Shown here: positions 1 through 9,176 of the stretch, piece after piece
Layout: each line of letters starts with the position of its first letter
Numbering within the stretch: position 1 is the first letter of the stretch
Assembly: GCF_000296215.2 (NCBI RefSeq)
Contig: NZ_CP013949.1
Location: 3,775,501 to 3,839,500, forward strand
DNA from: Bradyrhizobium sp. CCGE-LA001
Lineage (GTDB): Bacteria; Pseudomonadota; Alphaproteobacteria; Rhizobiales; Xanthobacteraceae
Reading direction: 5' to 3'
DNA length: 64,000 nucleotides
The notes under the pieces: model-generated
Told to the model about the DNA's origin: nothing
The model's input: only the letters and a program-made list of their open reading frames with translations
Databases searched by the model: none
Position numbers and translations under genes: made by a program

Positions 1-31
1 TTGAGGCCGGTAACGCGAAGCGAGACACCGC

Positions 32-2341
32 ATGTCGTCCTATTCTGATGATCTCCACCAGGCGGCGCTCGCCTATCACCGCCTGCCGCGCCCGGGAAAG
101 CTCGAGATCCAGGCGAGCAAGCCGCTCGCCAACCAGCGCGACCTCGCGCTCGCCTATTCTCCGGGTGTCGCCGCCGCCTGCACCGAGATCGCCAAGAACC
201 CCGCAGAGGCCGCCTCGCTGACCACCCGCGCCAATCTGGTTGCCGTGGTTTCGAACGGCACCGCCGTGCTCGGTCTCGGCAATATCGGCCCGCTGGCGTC
301 CAAGCCCGTGATGGAGGGCAAGGCGGTCCTGTTCAAGAAATTCGCCGGCATCGACGTGTTCGACATCGAGATCGCCGCCGACACCATCGACCGCGTGGTC
401 GAAACCGTCGCGGCGCTCGAACCGACCTTCGGCGGCATCAATCTGGAAGACATCCGCGGACCGGAGTGCTTCGAGATCGAGGCGCGCCTGAAAGAGCGCA
501 TGAAGATCCCGGTCTTTCATGACGACCAGCACGGCACTGCGATCATCGTCGCCGCCGCCATCACCAACGGCCTTCGGCTGAACGGCAAGAAGCTGTCCGA
601 CGTCAAGATCGTGGCGTCGGGGGCAGGGGCCGCGGCCATCGCAACGCTGAATCTCCTGGTGTCGATGGGCGCGCAGCGCAAGAACATCTGGGTCTGCGAC
701 ATCGACGGCCTCGTGCATGAGGGCCGCAACACCTCGATGGACCGTTGGAAGGCGGTCTACGCCCAGAAGACCGACAAGCGCACGCTGGCCGACGTGATCG
801 GCGGCGCCGACATCTTCGTCGGCCTCTCGGCGCCCGGCGTACTCAAGCCCGAGATGGCGAAGGCGATGGGCGACAAGCCGCTCATCATGGCGCTCGCCAA
901 TCCCGTACCGGAGATTATGCCGGAGGAGGCCCGCAAGGTGCGCCCCGACGCCATGATCTGCACCGGCCGTTCCGACTATCCGAACCAGGTCAACAACGTC
1001 CTCTGCTTTCCCTTCATCTTCCGCGGCGCGCTCGATGTCGGCGCTAGCGCCATCAACGAGGAGATGAAGCTCGCCGCCGTCGAGGCCATCGCCCAGCTCG
1101 CGCGCGAAGCGCCGTCGGATGCGGTGGCGCAAGGCTTTGACACCGGCGAGACGCAAGGCTTCGGTCCGGGATCGCTGATCCCGAGCCCGTTCGATCCGCG
1201 TCTAATCCTGCGCATCGCGCCCGCCGTCGCCAAGGCGGCGATGGAATCGGGCGTGGCGACGCGGCCCATCACCAATTTCGACGAATACACCGCATTGCTC
1301 GAGCGCTTCGCGTTCCGCTCCGGCCTCGTCATGAAGCCGATGTTCGCCAAGGCCAAGACCCAGCCGGTGCGCGTGATCTACGCGGAAGGCGAGGACGAGC
1401 GCGTGCTCCGCGCCACGCAAGTTGTGCTGGAGGAAAAGGTGGCGCGCCCGATCCTGGTCGGTCGTCCCTCGGTGGTCGAGGCGCGCATCAAGCGCTTCGG
1501 CCTGTCGATCAAGGCGGGCAAGGATTTCGATCTCGTCAATCCCGAGGACGATCCGCGCTATCGCTCCTATGTGCAGTCCTATGTCGAGGTCGCCGGCCGT
1601 CGCGGCGTGACGCCGGACGCGGCACGCACGGTGGTGCGCACCAACAACACCGTTATCGCAGCGCTCGCGGTGACGCGCGGAGAGGCCGATGCGATGCTCT
1701 GCGGCGTCGAGGGCCGCTATATGAGCCACCTGCGCCATGTCCGCGAGATCGTCGGCTTCTCGCCCGGTGTCAGCGACTACGCCGCGCTGGCACTGCTGAT
1801 CACCAGCAAGGGCGCCTTCTTCATCGCCGACACGCAGGTGCGCCCCAATCCGAGTGCCGAGGAGCTCGCCGAGATCGCCTCGCTCGCGGCCGTTCATGTG
1901 CAGCGTTTCAACATCAAGCCGAAGATCGCCTTCGTCTCGCACTCCGATTTCGGCAGCTACGATACGGATTCCTCGCGCAAGATGCGCCGGGCGACCCAGT
2001 TGCTGAAAGAAAAGCATCCGGAGATCGAGGCCGACGGCGAGATGCAGGGCGATACGGCTCTTTCAGCTGCGGCGCGGAGAATGGTGCTGCCGCACTCCAA
2101 GCTCGAGGGCGAGGCCAACATCCTGATCATGCCGACCCTCGATACCGCCAACGTCGGCTATCAGATGATCAAGTCGCTGGCGGACGCGCTCCCCGTGGGC
2201 CCGATCCTGATCGGTCCGGCGCGCCCGGCCCACATCCTCACGCCATCGGTGACGGCGCGCGGCATCCTCAACATGACCGCGGTGGCGGTGGTCGAAGCGC
2301 AGGAGCGCGCGGCCCGGCAGCAGCCGACGTTATTCACGTAG
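32..2341 (+). CDS. malic enzyme with C-terminal phosphotransacetylase-like domain
   Basis: This 769-residue protein oxidatively decarboxylates malate to pyruvate in the cytosol, supplying pyruvate and NAD(P)H when the cell lives on dicarboxylates. The N-terminal malic domain shows YSPGV (residues 42-46), GKAVLFKKFAG (about 97-106), EDIRGPE (about 139-145) and FHDDQHGT (about 162-169). An NAD(P)-binding domain follows with GAGAAA near residue 198. From about residue 430 the chain is a phosphotransacetylase-like domain, which in this family is regulatory and not catalytic. The length matches the large bacterial MaeB/Dme/Tme class. The first ATG after the window edge agrees with the family N-terminus. 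Rhizobia usually carry one NAD- and one NADP-preferring copy, and the sequence alone does not tell which this is. Confidence 0.95.
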   Translation: MSSYSDDLHQAALAYHRLPRPGKLEIQASKPLANQRDLALAYSPGVAAACTEIAKNPAEAASLTTRANLVAVVSNGTAVLGLGNIGPLASKPVMEGKAVLFKKFAGIDVFDIEIAADTIDRVVETVAALEPTFGGINLEDIRGPECFEIEARLKERMKIPVFHDDQHGTAIIVAAAITNGLRLNGKKLSDVKIVASGAGAAAIATLNLLVSMGAQRKNIWVCDIDGLVHEGRNTSMDRWKAVYAQKTDKRTLADVIGGADIFVGLSAPGVLKPEMAKAMGDKPLIMALANPVPEIMPEEARKVRPDAMICTGRSDYPNQVNNVLCFPFIFRGALDVGASAINEEMKLAAVEAIAQLAREAPSDAVAQGFDTGETQGFGPGSLIPSPFDPRLILRIAPAVAKAAMESGVATRPITNFDEYTALLERFAFRSGLVMKPMFAKAKTQPVRVIYAEGEDERVLRATQVVLEEKVARPILVGRPSVVEARIKRFGLSIKAGKDFDLVNPEDDPRYRSYVQSYVEVAGRRGVTPDAARTVVRTNNTVIAALAVTRGEADAMLCGVEGRYMSHLRHVREIVGFSPGVSDYAALALLITSKGAFFIADTQVRPNPSAEELAEIASLAAVHVQRFNIKPKIAFVSHSDFGSYDTDSSRKMRRATQLLKEKHPEIEADGEMQGDTALSAAARRMVLPHSKLEGEANILIMPTLDTANVGYQMIKSLADALPVGPILIGPARPAHILTPSVTARGILNMTAVAVVEAQERAARQQPTLFT

Positions 2342-2371
2342 GGGCGAGGTGTCGCGCCATAGAAGGTGCGA

Positions 2372-2527
2372 CCCCTTCTCCCCTTGTGGGAGAAGGTGGC
2401 GCGAAGCGCCGGACGAGGGGTTGCTTCCGCTAGTTGATATCTGGCGCGCTTTCCTTTCGCTGATAGATACCCCTCATCCGGCTCCCCGCTTCGCGGCGAG
2501 CCACCTTCTCCCACAAGGGGAGAAGGG
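2372..2527. repeat. dispersed inverted repeat (two facing arms)
   Basis: Two arms of about 50 bases (2372-2420 and 2470-2527) are nearly reverse complements of each other. Both contain CCTTCTCCC, a GTGGGAGAAGG-type core and a short GCGAAGCGC-type hairpin. The element fills most of the 302-base gap between the malic enzyme and DoxX genes, where no gene is seen. It resembles the REP-like intergenic elements common in Bradyrhizobium. Transcribed, it would fold into a long hairpin and could end or stabilise the upstream mRNA. Confidence 0.8.
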
Positions 2528-2643
2528 AAGAGACCGCTAATTTGAAATACTTTCAGGTCTTCACTTCCCTATTTGTAAACCGGCGCACGACTCTTCATAA
2601 TCCACTCACGTTCCCTGCTTAGCGCTTTGCCAAGAGGCCGATC

Positions 2644-3096
2644 ATGCCAGCGTTCGTGACTTTCGGGCGAATCCTGTTCGCCGTCCTGTTCGTCTACACG
2701 GGCGCGACCAAGCTGTTCGCTATCCAGGCGACCGCAGACTTCATCGTTACCAAGGTCGTGGTGCCCGAGGTGATCGTGCCTTACGCCAAGCAGGTCGAGA
2801 CCGCGACCGCCATGACTACGCCGCAGCTGCTCGCGATCGCCGTCGGAGGACTCGAGGTCATCGCCGGCCTCATGATCGCGCTGAATTTCGGTGCGCGCTT
2901 CTTCGCGATGTTGCTGATCATCTATGTCGCGGTCGCCACCGTGCTGTTCTACGACTTCTGGAACATGGCAGCGCCCGAGAACGCCAAGATGCTGGTCGAC
3001 GCGCTCAAGAACCTGTCGATCATCGGCGCGCTCTGCATGATCATCGGCTACGGACGCACGACGCGTCCGGCCGAGGCGGCCTACGGGGACGTGTAG
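2644..3096 (+). CDS. DoxX family membrane protein
   Basis: A 150-residue protein with four predicted membrane helices, at about residues 5-25, 58-80, 82-105 and 118-138. The first helix has the RxLFxxLFxxxGxxKL pattern of DoxX proteins. Length and topology fit the family, whose members are inner-membrane proteins sometimes tied to redox balance but mostly of unknown function. It starts at ATG 2644 after an AGAGG-like ribosome site. It is a single gene, separated from the malic enzyme by the inverted repeat. Substrate or partner cannot be told from the sequence. Confidence 0.8.
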   Translation: MPAFVTFGRILFAVLFVYTGATKLFAIQATADFIVTKVVVPEVIVPYAKQVETATAMTTPQLLAIAVGGLEVIAGLMIALNFGARFFAMLLIIYVAVATVLFYDFWNMAAPENAKMLVDALKNLSIIGALCMIIGYGRTTRPAEAAYGDV

Positions 3097-3217
3097 CCGT
3101 CAATCCGCCCTGGGAGCGGTTCTTCGCAGATGCGCTAGCCAGCTTTGCGTCGGCCGGCGGGGGCACCAATTTTTGGCAGACTAATAAGCAACATACGGCG
3201 CGGTATCTGCATGCCGG

Positions 3218-3238
3218 TACTGTGCATGGGGTTGTTTT
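3218..3238 (+). repeat. 21-base repeat, copy 1
   Basis: A stretch containing TGTGCATGGGGTTGTTTT occurs here and again, reversed, at 27262-27282. Twenty-one bases match exactly over 24 kb, which is far beyond chance. Here it lies between the convergent DoxX and DHFR-like genes. Function unknown. Confidence 0.7.
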
Positions 3239-3271
3239 GCCCATTTGGATTTGAGCGGCGTCGTGAGACGG

Positions 3272-3823
3272 CTATTTCCGCTGCCACGGGGTCACGGTCA
3301 CCTCGTGCGCCGCGTCGAGCAAATACGGCGTGGCGGGCTTCATTCCGTGCGACGTGAGAACGTCATGCGGTGTCCGCTCGGGCACGCCGACAAAGCAGCC
3401 TTCGCCGCCGGGCAATCGCACATGCGGGGCCTCCGACAGCCAGAACGTGTCGTAGCGGTCCATGAACATGTCGAACACGACGGGGCCACCGATGATCGCG
3501 ACCATGCCGGAGGCGACATCGGCGAAGGCGCAGGCTTCCTCGACGCTGGCATGCTCCGGGTTCCACAATGTCGCGTTCGGCATTTCGGGGTCGACGGTCA
3601 GCGCCTTGATTTTGCGGGTCAGGATCAGGCGTTTGCGCTGGGGTGAATTCGGCTGCTGCTCGTGCGAATTGCGGCCGTGCACGATCAGCGCGGCGCGGTC
3701 GAGCGACTGCTCGAAGAACAGCTTGTCGCCTTCGAACTTCAGGCTATCGGGCATCACATGACCAGCGTCGGCGAGCATGCCGTCCGCGGATACGATGACG
3801 TAGCCTTCGAACCGGAAAGACAA
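3272..3823 (-). CDS. dihydrofolate reductase-like (RibD C-terminal fold) protein
   Basis: A 183-residue protein of the DHFR/RibD C-terminal superfamily. It shows the N-terminal strand with VSADGMLAD, an alternating strand-helix order, and the family hallmark IIGGPVVFDMF near residue 112, which corresponds to the NADPH-binding glycine pair. Members are NADPH-dependent reductases. Residues specific to true folate reductases are not obvious, so another pteridine or pyrimidine substrate is possible. It begins 7 bases after the polysaccharide deacetylase stop, so the two are probably co-transcribed. Confidence 0.75.
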   Translation of the reverse strand: MSFRFEGYVIVSADGMLADAGHVMPDSLKFEGDKLFFEQSLDRAALIVHGRNSHEQQPNSPQRKRLILTRKIKALTVDPEMPNATLWNPEHASVEEACAFADVASGMVAIIGGPVVFDMFMDRYDTFWLSEAPHVRLPGGEGCFVGVPERTPHDVLTSHGMKPATPYLLDAAHEVTVTPWQRK

Positions 3824-3830
3824 TTGCTGT

Positions 3831-4844
3831 CTATTCGGAAACGGTCGTCACCACGGAATTGACCGGGCGCTGGCTCACCGTCGGGAGCTTGAGGTCCTTG
3901 ACCAGCTCCTGCTCGTATTCGGGCAACGTCGAAGCCGGGAATTTCGCACGCATCGCCACTACCTTGTAGCCGCCGGCCTTCAGGCGCTTCAGCAACTCGG
4001 GCAAAGCCTCGGCCGTGTGCTTCTGGAAGTCGTGCATCAGGATGATGCCCTTACCTCTGGTGTCGAGCTTCTTCATCACGGTCTCGACAATCTTCTCGGG
4101 CTTGGACGCCTTGAAGTCGAAGGAGTCGATGTCGCAGGAGAAGATCCCGACGTTGCGGTTGCCGAGATAGGTGACCATCTCCGGCGGATGCTGGAGCGCC
4201 GGGAAGCGGAAGAACGGCGCCGGCGAGACGCCGCCGAGTGCCCACTTCACCGCCGCAAAGCCCTTCTCGATCTCGTCCTTGCGCTGCGCCTCGGTGAACT
4301 TCTTGTTGTTGAGGTTGGCGTGGGACCAGGTGTGCGCGCCGATCGTGTGGCCCGCCGCATGGACCTGCTTCAGGATTTCCGGCTCATAAGTCGCGTGCTT
4401 GCCGATGATGAAGAAGATGCCGGTGGTGCATTCGTCCGCGAGCGCCTTGAGCACCGCGGGCGTGTTGCGCGGCCAGGGGCCGTCATCGAAGGTCAGCACC
4501 ACCTCCTTGTCGCGCAGGAAGTCGAGCTCCTTGAAATGCTCGAAGCCGAAGCCGGGACCACCCGTGGTGTCGATCTCGACGGTGCGGGCGACGCCGAGCG
4601 CGCCGGGGGTGTTGCAAGCCGCGCGCGCCGGCTGTGGCGCCTGTTTCGGCGGCGGCGGATTGACGAAGCCGGCTGGCGCGGCGGCAGCTGCTGGAGCCGC
4701 AGGAGGCGCCGCAGCGGCCGGCGGTGCCACTGGGGCGGCTTGCGTCGCGGCCGCGGGCTTGGCGGCCGGGGCTTGCGACCATGCCGCGCCCGTCATGGCC
4801 AGAGACATCGCGCCTGCCAAAATCAGTCCTGCTGCCACGCGCAT
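3831..4844 (-). CDS. secreted polysaccharide deacetylase (NodB homology)
   Basis: A 337-residue carbohydrate esterase family 4 protein. A signal peptide (about residues 1-23) is followed by an alanine/proline-rich linker to about residue 75. The catalytic domain has all five NodB motifs: LTFDDGPWP (metal-binding Asp), HTWSHANL (metal-binding His pair), FFRFPAL, the DIDSFDFK region, and LMHDFQ near the end. Such enzymes remove N- or O-acetyl groups from cell-wall or exopolysaccharide sugars, here in the periplasm or outside. The substrate cannot be read from sequence. It is the first gene of a probable pair with the DHFR-like gene downstream. Confidence 0.9.
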   Translation of the reverse strand: MRVAAGLILAGAMSLAMTGAAWSQAPAAKPAAATQAAPVAPPAAAAPPAAPAAAAAPAGFVNPPPPKQAPQPARAACNTPGALGVARTVEIDTTGGPGFGFEHFKELDFLRDKEVVLTFDDGPWPRNTPAVLKALADECTTGIFFIIGKHATYEPEILKQVHAAGHTIGAHTWSHANLNNKKFTEAQRKDEIEKGFAAVKWALGGVSPAPFFRFPALQHPPEMVTYLGNRNVGIFSCDIDSFDFKASKPEKIVETVMKKLDTRGKGIILMHDFQKHTAEALPELLKRLKAGGYKVVAMRAKFPASTLPEYEQELVKDLKLPTVSQRPVNSVVTTVSE

Positions 4845-5006
4845 TGTGTTGTCCTCGAGATTGATCCCGTTGTTCCGCCGCGGCTTTTCGCTCGCGGCAA
4901 AACGTCCTGCCCAAACGATCCTAGCCTAGATGGTGGGCCCGCGTCATTGCAACGGCTGTTTGATGCCGCGCCACAATTGTGCCCAGCCGGATGGGCCCAA
5001 CTGGCG

Positions 5007-5576
5007 TCAGCTGTCGGCCAACGCCTTGGCGATGGCCGTTTTGACCCGCGTATCGGTCGGTGCGACAGCGGACGGAAAGACCTCCGCGATATAGCCGTCA
5101 CGGCCGATCAGGTATTTGTGGAAGTTCCACTTTGGAACCTCCCTTGGCCGTGCGTCGGCAGCCCATTTGTAAAATGGGTGCGCCTTCGATCCGATCACGG
5201 CCGACTTGGCCGTGACCGGGAAGGTAACGCCATATTGGTGGTGCGCGGTCTCTGAAATCTCGCTGGTGCCGCCGGGCTCTTGGGCGCCGAAATCGTTGGA
5301 GGGCACGCCGATGACGGTCAGCCCGCGCTCGCGAAACTCGCCCCAAAGCTCTTGAAGGCCTGCATATTGCGGGGTGTAGCCGCAGAGCGAAGCGGTGTTC
5401 ACGACCAGCAGCGGCTTGCCGGTGAAAGCGGCAAGGCGGATGTCGTCGCCGGACAATGCTCGGAAGGAGAAGGCATAGGCCGAAATCCGGCTCATGCCGC
5501 CATCGGCAAGTGTGCGCGTCGCTGGCACGATGGTGCCGGCAATCGCCACGGTGAGCAAGGTCCTGCGATTCATCAT
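5007..5576 (-). CDS. glutathione peroxidase family protein, exported
   Basis: A thiol peroxidase of 189 residues that reduces hydrogen or lipid peroxides. The catalytic region reads NTASLCGYTPQY, with cysteine where animal enzymes have selenocysteine. FGAQEPG (conserved Gln) and the KWNFHKYL segment (conserved Trp-Asn-Phe) are also present. The N-terminus MNRRTLLTVAIAG...TLADG is a signal peptide, placing the enzyme in the periplasm, which is less common than the cytosolic form. ATG 5576 is preferred over the longer form because a GGGGGA ribosome site lies about 7 bases upstream. Confidence 0.9.
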   Translation of the reverse strand: MMNRRTLLTVAIAGTIVPATRTLADGGMSRISAYAFSFRALSGDDIRLAAFTGKPLLVVNTASLCGYTPQYAGLQELWGEFRERGLTVIGVPSNDFGAQEPGGTSEISETAHHQYGVTFPVTAKSAVIGSKAHPFYKWAADARPREVPKWNFHKYLIGRDGYIAEVFPSAVAPTDTRVKTAIAKALADS

Positions 5577-5666
5577 GACGGCGTCCCCCAAAATGACCCG
5601 GGGCGGATGTTACTCCGCCGCCGCGACCTCGCGCGTCAACACCGCGTTATCGGGAGCGATGAAAGC

Positions 5667-7244
5667 TCAGTACAGGCGGACGATGAAGTCGGTGCCTTCG
5701 CCCGTTTCGCCCTGGTTGATGCCCTGGTCGGAGACGATGATCGAGCCACCCGTGGTCAGCATCTCGTTGATCTTGGCCATAGTGTCCGCAGGGATCGTGA
5801 TGCGGTCGAGGGCTTCGGCCGGGCTGTCCGGCGCGGCCACCGGCTTTGCGGCAACGGGGATCACGGCAGCGTCACCCTTGCGGCGCGACACGCGTCCGTC
5901 ATCGCGCGCAGCCGCGCGGACGGAGACCGGCAGCGACACCACCGACCAGCGCAGCGAATTTGAATCGGCCTTGTCGACTTCGGCCGTGAACACGTGCGTG
6001 CCGAGCGGCCGGTCGCTCGGGGCGATGGTGACGGGCACCTCGAACAGCGGCGCAAAATTCTGCCGCACGTAGAGCTTGGAATCCTTGCGGCTGATGAAGA
6101 CGGCAATCTGGCCGGCGCGCTTCGGCGCGTCCGGCTTTGCCGCAGGCGCGGGGTCGGCCATGCGCGTCTCGTCCTTCTTCACGTCGGGCGAGGCAGCAAG
6201 CGGCGGCGCGTCGGTCTTGGCGGCGTCCGGCTTGTCGGTCGTCGTTGAAGCCTTCGGCGCTTCCGCGGCGTCAACGGCCTTCGCGTCCGTGGCTGCTGGT
6301 TTGGCCGCGTCGGATGCCTCGGCGGTTTTGGTTTCGACCTTGTCGGCTGGAGCCGCTGCGTCCTCGCGGGCGGGCGCATTGCCGGTCGTCACATCCGACA
6401 TCACGGTGTGGCCGACCGAGGTGCGCAAGTCGAGCACGCTGTCCGCACTGGCGGTCTTCGTTTCGACCGGCTTGGCTTCAGCGAGCTTGGCTTCAGCAGC
6501 CTTGGTTTGCGCCGCACCCTTATCGGCCTTGTCGTCGCCATTGATCTGCGGCGCGAGGCTGACGGCGGGCTGTGGCGGCACGCGCACCGCGGCGAGCAGA
6601 GGATGCGAGAAGTTTTGCGGCGACATCTGGCCGGGCGCCACGATCACCCGCGCGCCCATCCGGGTCCAGTTCCACATCTTCATCGCGAACGCCATCGGCA
6701 TGCGGATACAGCCGTGCGAGGCCGGATAGCCCGGCAGCGCCCCGGCATGCATGGCAACGCCGGACCAGGTGATCCGCTGCATGTACGGCATCGGCGCGCC
6801 GCTATAGATGTTGGAGTGGTGGAATTTGTGCTTCTGGATGATGCTGAACACACCCATCGGCGTCGAATGGCCCCTCATGCCCGTCGACACCGGAGATTCC
6901 GCGAACAGGCCGTTGCTGTCGTAGACCGCGACCTTCTGCCGCTCGATCGAGACGACGACGACCAGCGCTCCTTGCGGCTTGGTGCCTGCTTCCTTTTGGA
7001 CGACGCTGTCCTTCTTGGCCGCGGTGGCGCGCTTCTGAGGCTTCTGGGTCGGTATCTCGAGGCGCCGATCCTGCCGGGCGTAATAGGATCCGTCGGAATA
7101 ATCCGTCCAATAATAATACGCTGCGTCCGCCTGGCTTGCCGTACCGATCGCACCTGCCGCCGTCAGCAAGGCGACCTGCCATAGCCGCGCCGGCTTGGTA
7201 GAAGAAGCGGCCCCGTTCACGCTATTCATCCTCGAATCCATCAT
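5667..7244 (-). CDS. L,D-transpeptidase with long linker and second half-domain
   Basis: A 525-residue periplasmic enzyme of the YkuD family, expected to form 3-3 peptidoglycan cross-links or attach proteins to the wall. After an N-terminal signal region, the YkuD domain spans about residues 93-200, with MHAGALPGYPASHGCIRMP supplying the catalytic His and Cys. An Ala/Lys/Asp-rich linker of about 150 residues follows. A second segment (about residues 385-450) repeats the YkuD start pattern, with VFISRKDSKLYVRQ and PLGTHVFTA, but has no His/Cys pair. It may be a duplicated half-domain now used for substrate or wall binding. The start among three nearby ATGs is uncertain. Confidence 0.88.
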   Translation of the reverse strand: MMDSRMNSVNGAASSTKPARLWQVALLTAAGAIGTASQADAAYYYWTDYSDGSYYARQDRRLEIPTQKPQKRATAAKKDSVVQKEAGTKPQGALVVVVSIERQKVAVYDSNGLFAESPVSTGMRGHSTPMGVFSIIQKHKFHHSNIYSGAPMPYMQRITWSGVAMHAGALPGYPASHGCIRMPMAFAMKMWNWTRMGARVIVAPGQMSPQNFSHPLLAAVRVPPQPAVSLAPQINGDDKADKGAAQTKAAEAKLAEAKPVETKTASADSVLDLRTSVGHTVMSDVTTGNAPAREDAAAPADKVETKTAEASDAAKPAATDAKAVDAAEAPKASTTTDKPDAAKTDAPPLAASPDVKKDETRMADPAPAAKPDAPKRAGQIAVFISRKDSKLYVRQNFAPLFEVPVTIAPSDRPLGTHVFTAEVDKADSNSLRWSVVSLPVSVRAAARDDGRVSRRKGDAAVIPVAAKPVAAPDSPAEALDRITIPADTMAKINEMLTTGGSIIVSDQGINQGETGEGTDFIVRLY

Positions 7245-7438
7245 CCAAATCAGACGTTAGTCTCGCAAAGGGGATACGCGTTCACCAGCAGCGCGGTTCT
7301 GCCGTCAGCTACAATTTGTCCAAGGCGTAGCAAAAAAGCCTCACGGAGCGGTAAACGGCGGCCGCGTCCGTTGGCGCGTCGTCTTCCTGTCGGGCTGTCG
7401 CGCTCCTACATTGCGGGGACTTGTTACCGGAGAACTTC

Positions 7439-7987
7439 ATGTCATCTCGTTTCCCTGGTCTTGCCGGCATCCGCTTGAAACGCCTCGCCTTATTGCTTTT
7501 GGCCCTGGCTGCGCCGGCGGCATCCGCCCAAGCTGCCGACGAGCCGGATCTGATCTTCCGCCGCTCGACCGTGTTCAAATGGATGAGCCCGAATGACAAG
7601 CTCGCGACCTATGGTCTCGACGATCCCGAGGTCGAGGGCGTGGCCTGTCATTTCACGGTCCCGGAGAAGGGCGGCTTCAAGGGCTGGCTGGGCCTTGCCG
7701 AGGAGGTCTCCGACATCTCGCTCGCCTGTCGCCAGGTCGGCCCGATCAAGTTCAAGAACAAGATGGAGCAGGGCGACGACATGTTCCGCCAGCGCCGCTC
7801 GCTGTTCTTCAAGAAGATGCAGATCGTGCGCGGCTGCGACACCAAGCGCAACGTGCTGGTCTACATGGTCTATTCGGACAGGCTGATCGAGGGCTCGCCG
7901 AAGAACTCGACCTCGACGGTACCGATCATGCCGTGGGGACCTTCGGACGCAAACGTGCAGAAGTGCGGCGAGTTCTTCACTCACTGA
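7439..7987 (+). CDS. creA: CreA family periplasmic protein
   Basis: A 182-residue protein with a signal peptide ending near ASAQA. The body matches the CreA family: VEGVACHF, the GLAEEVSDISLACRQVGP block, and a late segment of the VYMVYSDRLIEGSPKNSTSTVP type. CreA proteins are widespread in proteobacteria, and their role is unknown. ATG 7439 is chosen over an upstream TTG because a GGAG ribosome site lies 7 bases before it and the signal peptide then starts at the right place. Confidence 0.88.
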   Translation: MSSRFPGLAGIRLKRLALLLLALAAPAASAQAADEPDLIFRRSTVFKWMSPNDKLATYGLDDPEVEGVACHFTVPEKGGFKGWLGLAEEVSDISLACRQVGPIKFKNKMEQGDDMFRQRRSLFFKKMQIVRGCDTKRNVLVYMVYSDRLIEGSPKNSTSTVPIMPWGPSDANVQKCGEFFTH

Positions 7988-8603
7988 CGACGGCGCGGCT
8001 GGCGCGCGGCCTCGCAAGATGCGAACCGGTCAGCCGCACGAATGTCTGCGGCGCGGCTTCAAAGCCGCGGCTCGATTGCAGCGCCATTTCCCCCGCGGAT
8101 TTGGCGCGGCCGCAATCGGCTCCTCGATATCCGCGGCCCGTCCGTTGGTCCGCCTCGCGCGTCGTTGCGCGATCTGTCGCCATCATGATGGCCATCCCTC
8201 AAATGAACGCGTCCGGTGATTCCGGGCGTCTCGGTTTCGATGGCTTGGGTCGCAGCCGAAGCGCCCCCGGTTCGACAGGGCCCAGCCTTCGTTCGGCTTC
8301 TCTTCAGCAGAAAAACGTAAAACGCATGTGAAGCGCGTAAGGCTGGGGCGTGACGATGCCGGCCTTCCGGATTCGCTTGGGCTCGAATGGGAACTTGCCG
8401 GGCGGCTTGGGGGCTTGGCGCGACCCATCTGAAATGATTGGGATTTCACGCTCAATGTTTCGTCGTCCCGGAGGCGACGAAACAATTTGCGCGAAAGATG
8501 AAACCATTTTCCGCTTTTGGCGCATCACGGGGGAAACCGCCCATGGTTATCAGCTTCACAACGACGACGGCACTCCGCCGGCCACGAATTGGGAGACAAG
8601 ATC
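7988..8603. other. 616-base gap with one hairpin, no clear gene
   Basis: Reading frames here have no family-like composition on either strand. The one structure seen is a perfect 10-bp stem, TGTTTCGTCG (8456-8465) against CGACGAAACA (8475-8484), with a 9-base loop and no T-run. It lies 120 bases before the next gene and could be a leader structure or a protein-binding palindrome. Confidence 0.5.
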
Positions 8604-8768
8604 ATGCGCGCGCTCAGCTTCATCCTTGCCTTCGGTTTCGTGCTCGCTGGCTCCTCCTTCGCAGGCACGCCCGATGGCAGCCTGCCCGGTGTCGGCACCT
8701 TCCAGTACAGCGGCCCGCCGCTGACGATCACCGCACCGCAGCCGATCGTGCTCGCCGCGCGCCTCTGA
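8604..8768 (+). CDS. small secreted protein of unknown function
   Basis: A 54-residue protein with a clean signal peptide (about residues 1-20, ending SSFAG) and a short Pro/Thr-rich mature part of about 34 residues. GGGAG lies 8 bases before ATG 8604 and decides the start. It is followed after 34 bases by another exported small protein. No family is recognised. Confidence 0.6.
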   Translation: MRALSFILAFGFVLAGSSFAGTPDGSLPGVGTFQYSGPPLTITAPQPIVLAARL

Positions 8769-8802
8769 TCGCCAACACGCAAATCAGCCGGCAAGGGCCA
8801 TC

Positions 8803-9165
8803 ATGCTCGTTCGTTTCTGCGCCGCAGCATTCATCTCCGTCCTGACGATCATTGCCGCTCAGGCGCAGGTCCGCGCTCCCTCAAGGCTGCCGGATCCGCG
8901 CGGCGAATTCGTGCGTCAGTGTGCGCCACGTATGCTCGGGCGCTGGGAGCATCCCGAGGCGGTTTGCACCTGCCTCCACGACCATGCGGCTGCCATGGTC
9001 GAGGATCGCGATTTGCGCGAGGCCCTGCTGCGGGGCATCAGCGAAACCGGCGTGCCGACGATCGAGACCGATTGGGTACCGACGTCCAAGCAGGGCGAAA
9101 TCGGCCCGACCTTCACCAGGATCGCCAAGCCGACCCTGCAGTGCATGTTCGACCCGGCGAAGTAG
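8803..9165 (+). CDS. small exported cysteine-containing protein
   Basis: A 120-residue protein with a signal peptide (about residues 1-22, ending AQAQ). The mature part holds four cysteines, including a CTC motif near residue 50 and single Cys residues near 40 and 115. This suggests a small disulfide-bonded periplasmic fold. No family is recognised. It may share a transcript with the secreted peptide just upstream. Confidence 0.65.
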   Translation: MLVRFCAAAFISVLTIIAAQAQVRAPSRLPDPRGEFVRQCAPRMLGRWEHPEAVCTCLHDHAAAMVEDRDLREALLRGISETGVPTIETDWVPTSKQGEIGPTFTRIAKPTLQCMFDPAK

Positions 9166-9176
9166 CTCTCAGGTCT

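Noticed and set aside
1..31. End of a gene before the malic enzyme
   Set aside because: Only 31 bases are visible, and no stop or frame can be assigned with confidence.
2342..2643. Repeats here and at 13121, 16290, 40211, 53324 and 59788 considered as CRISPR or insertion sequences
   Set aside because: They are single inverted pairs without regular spacers, and no transposase or Cas gene is present.
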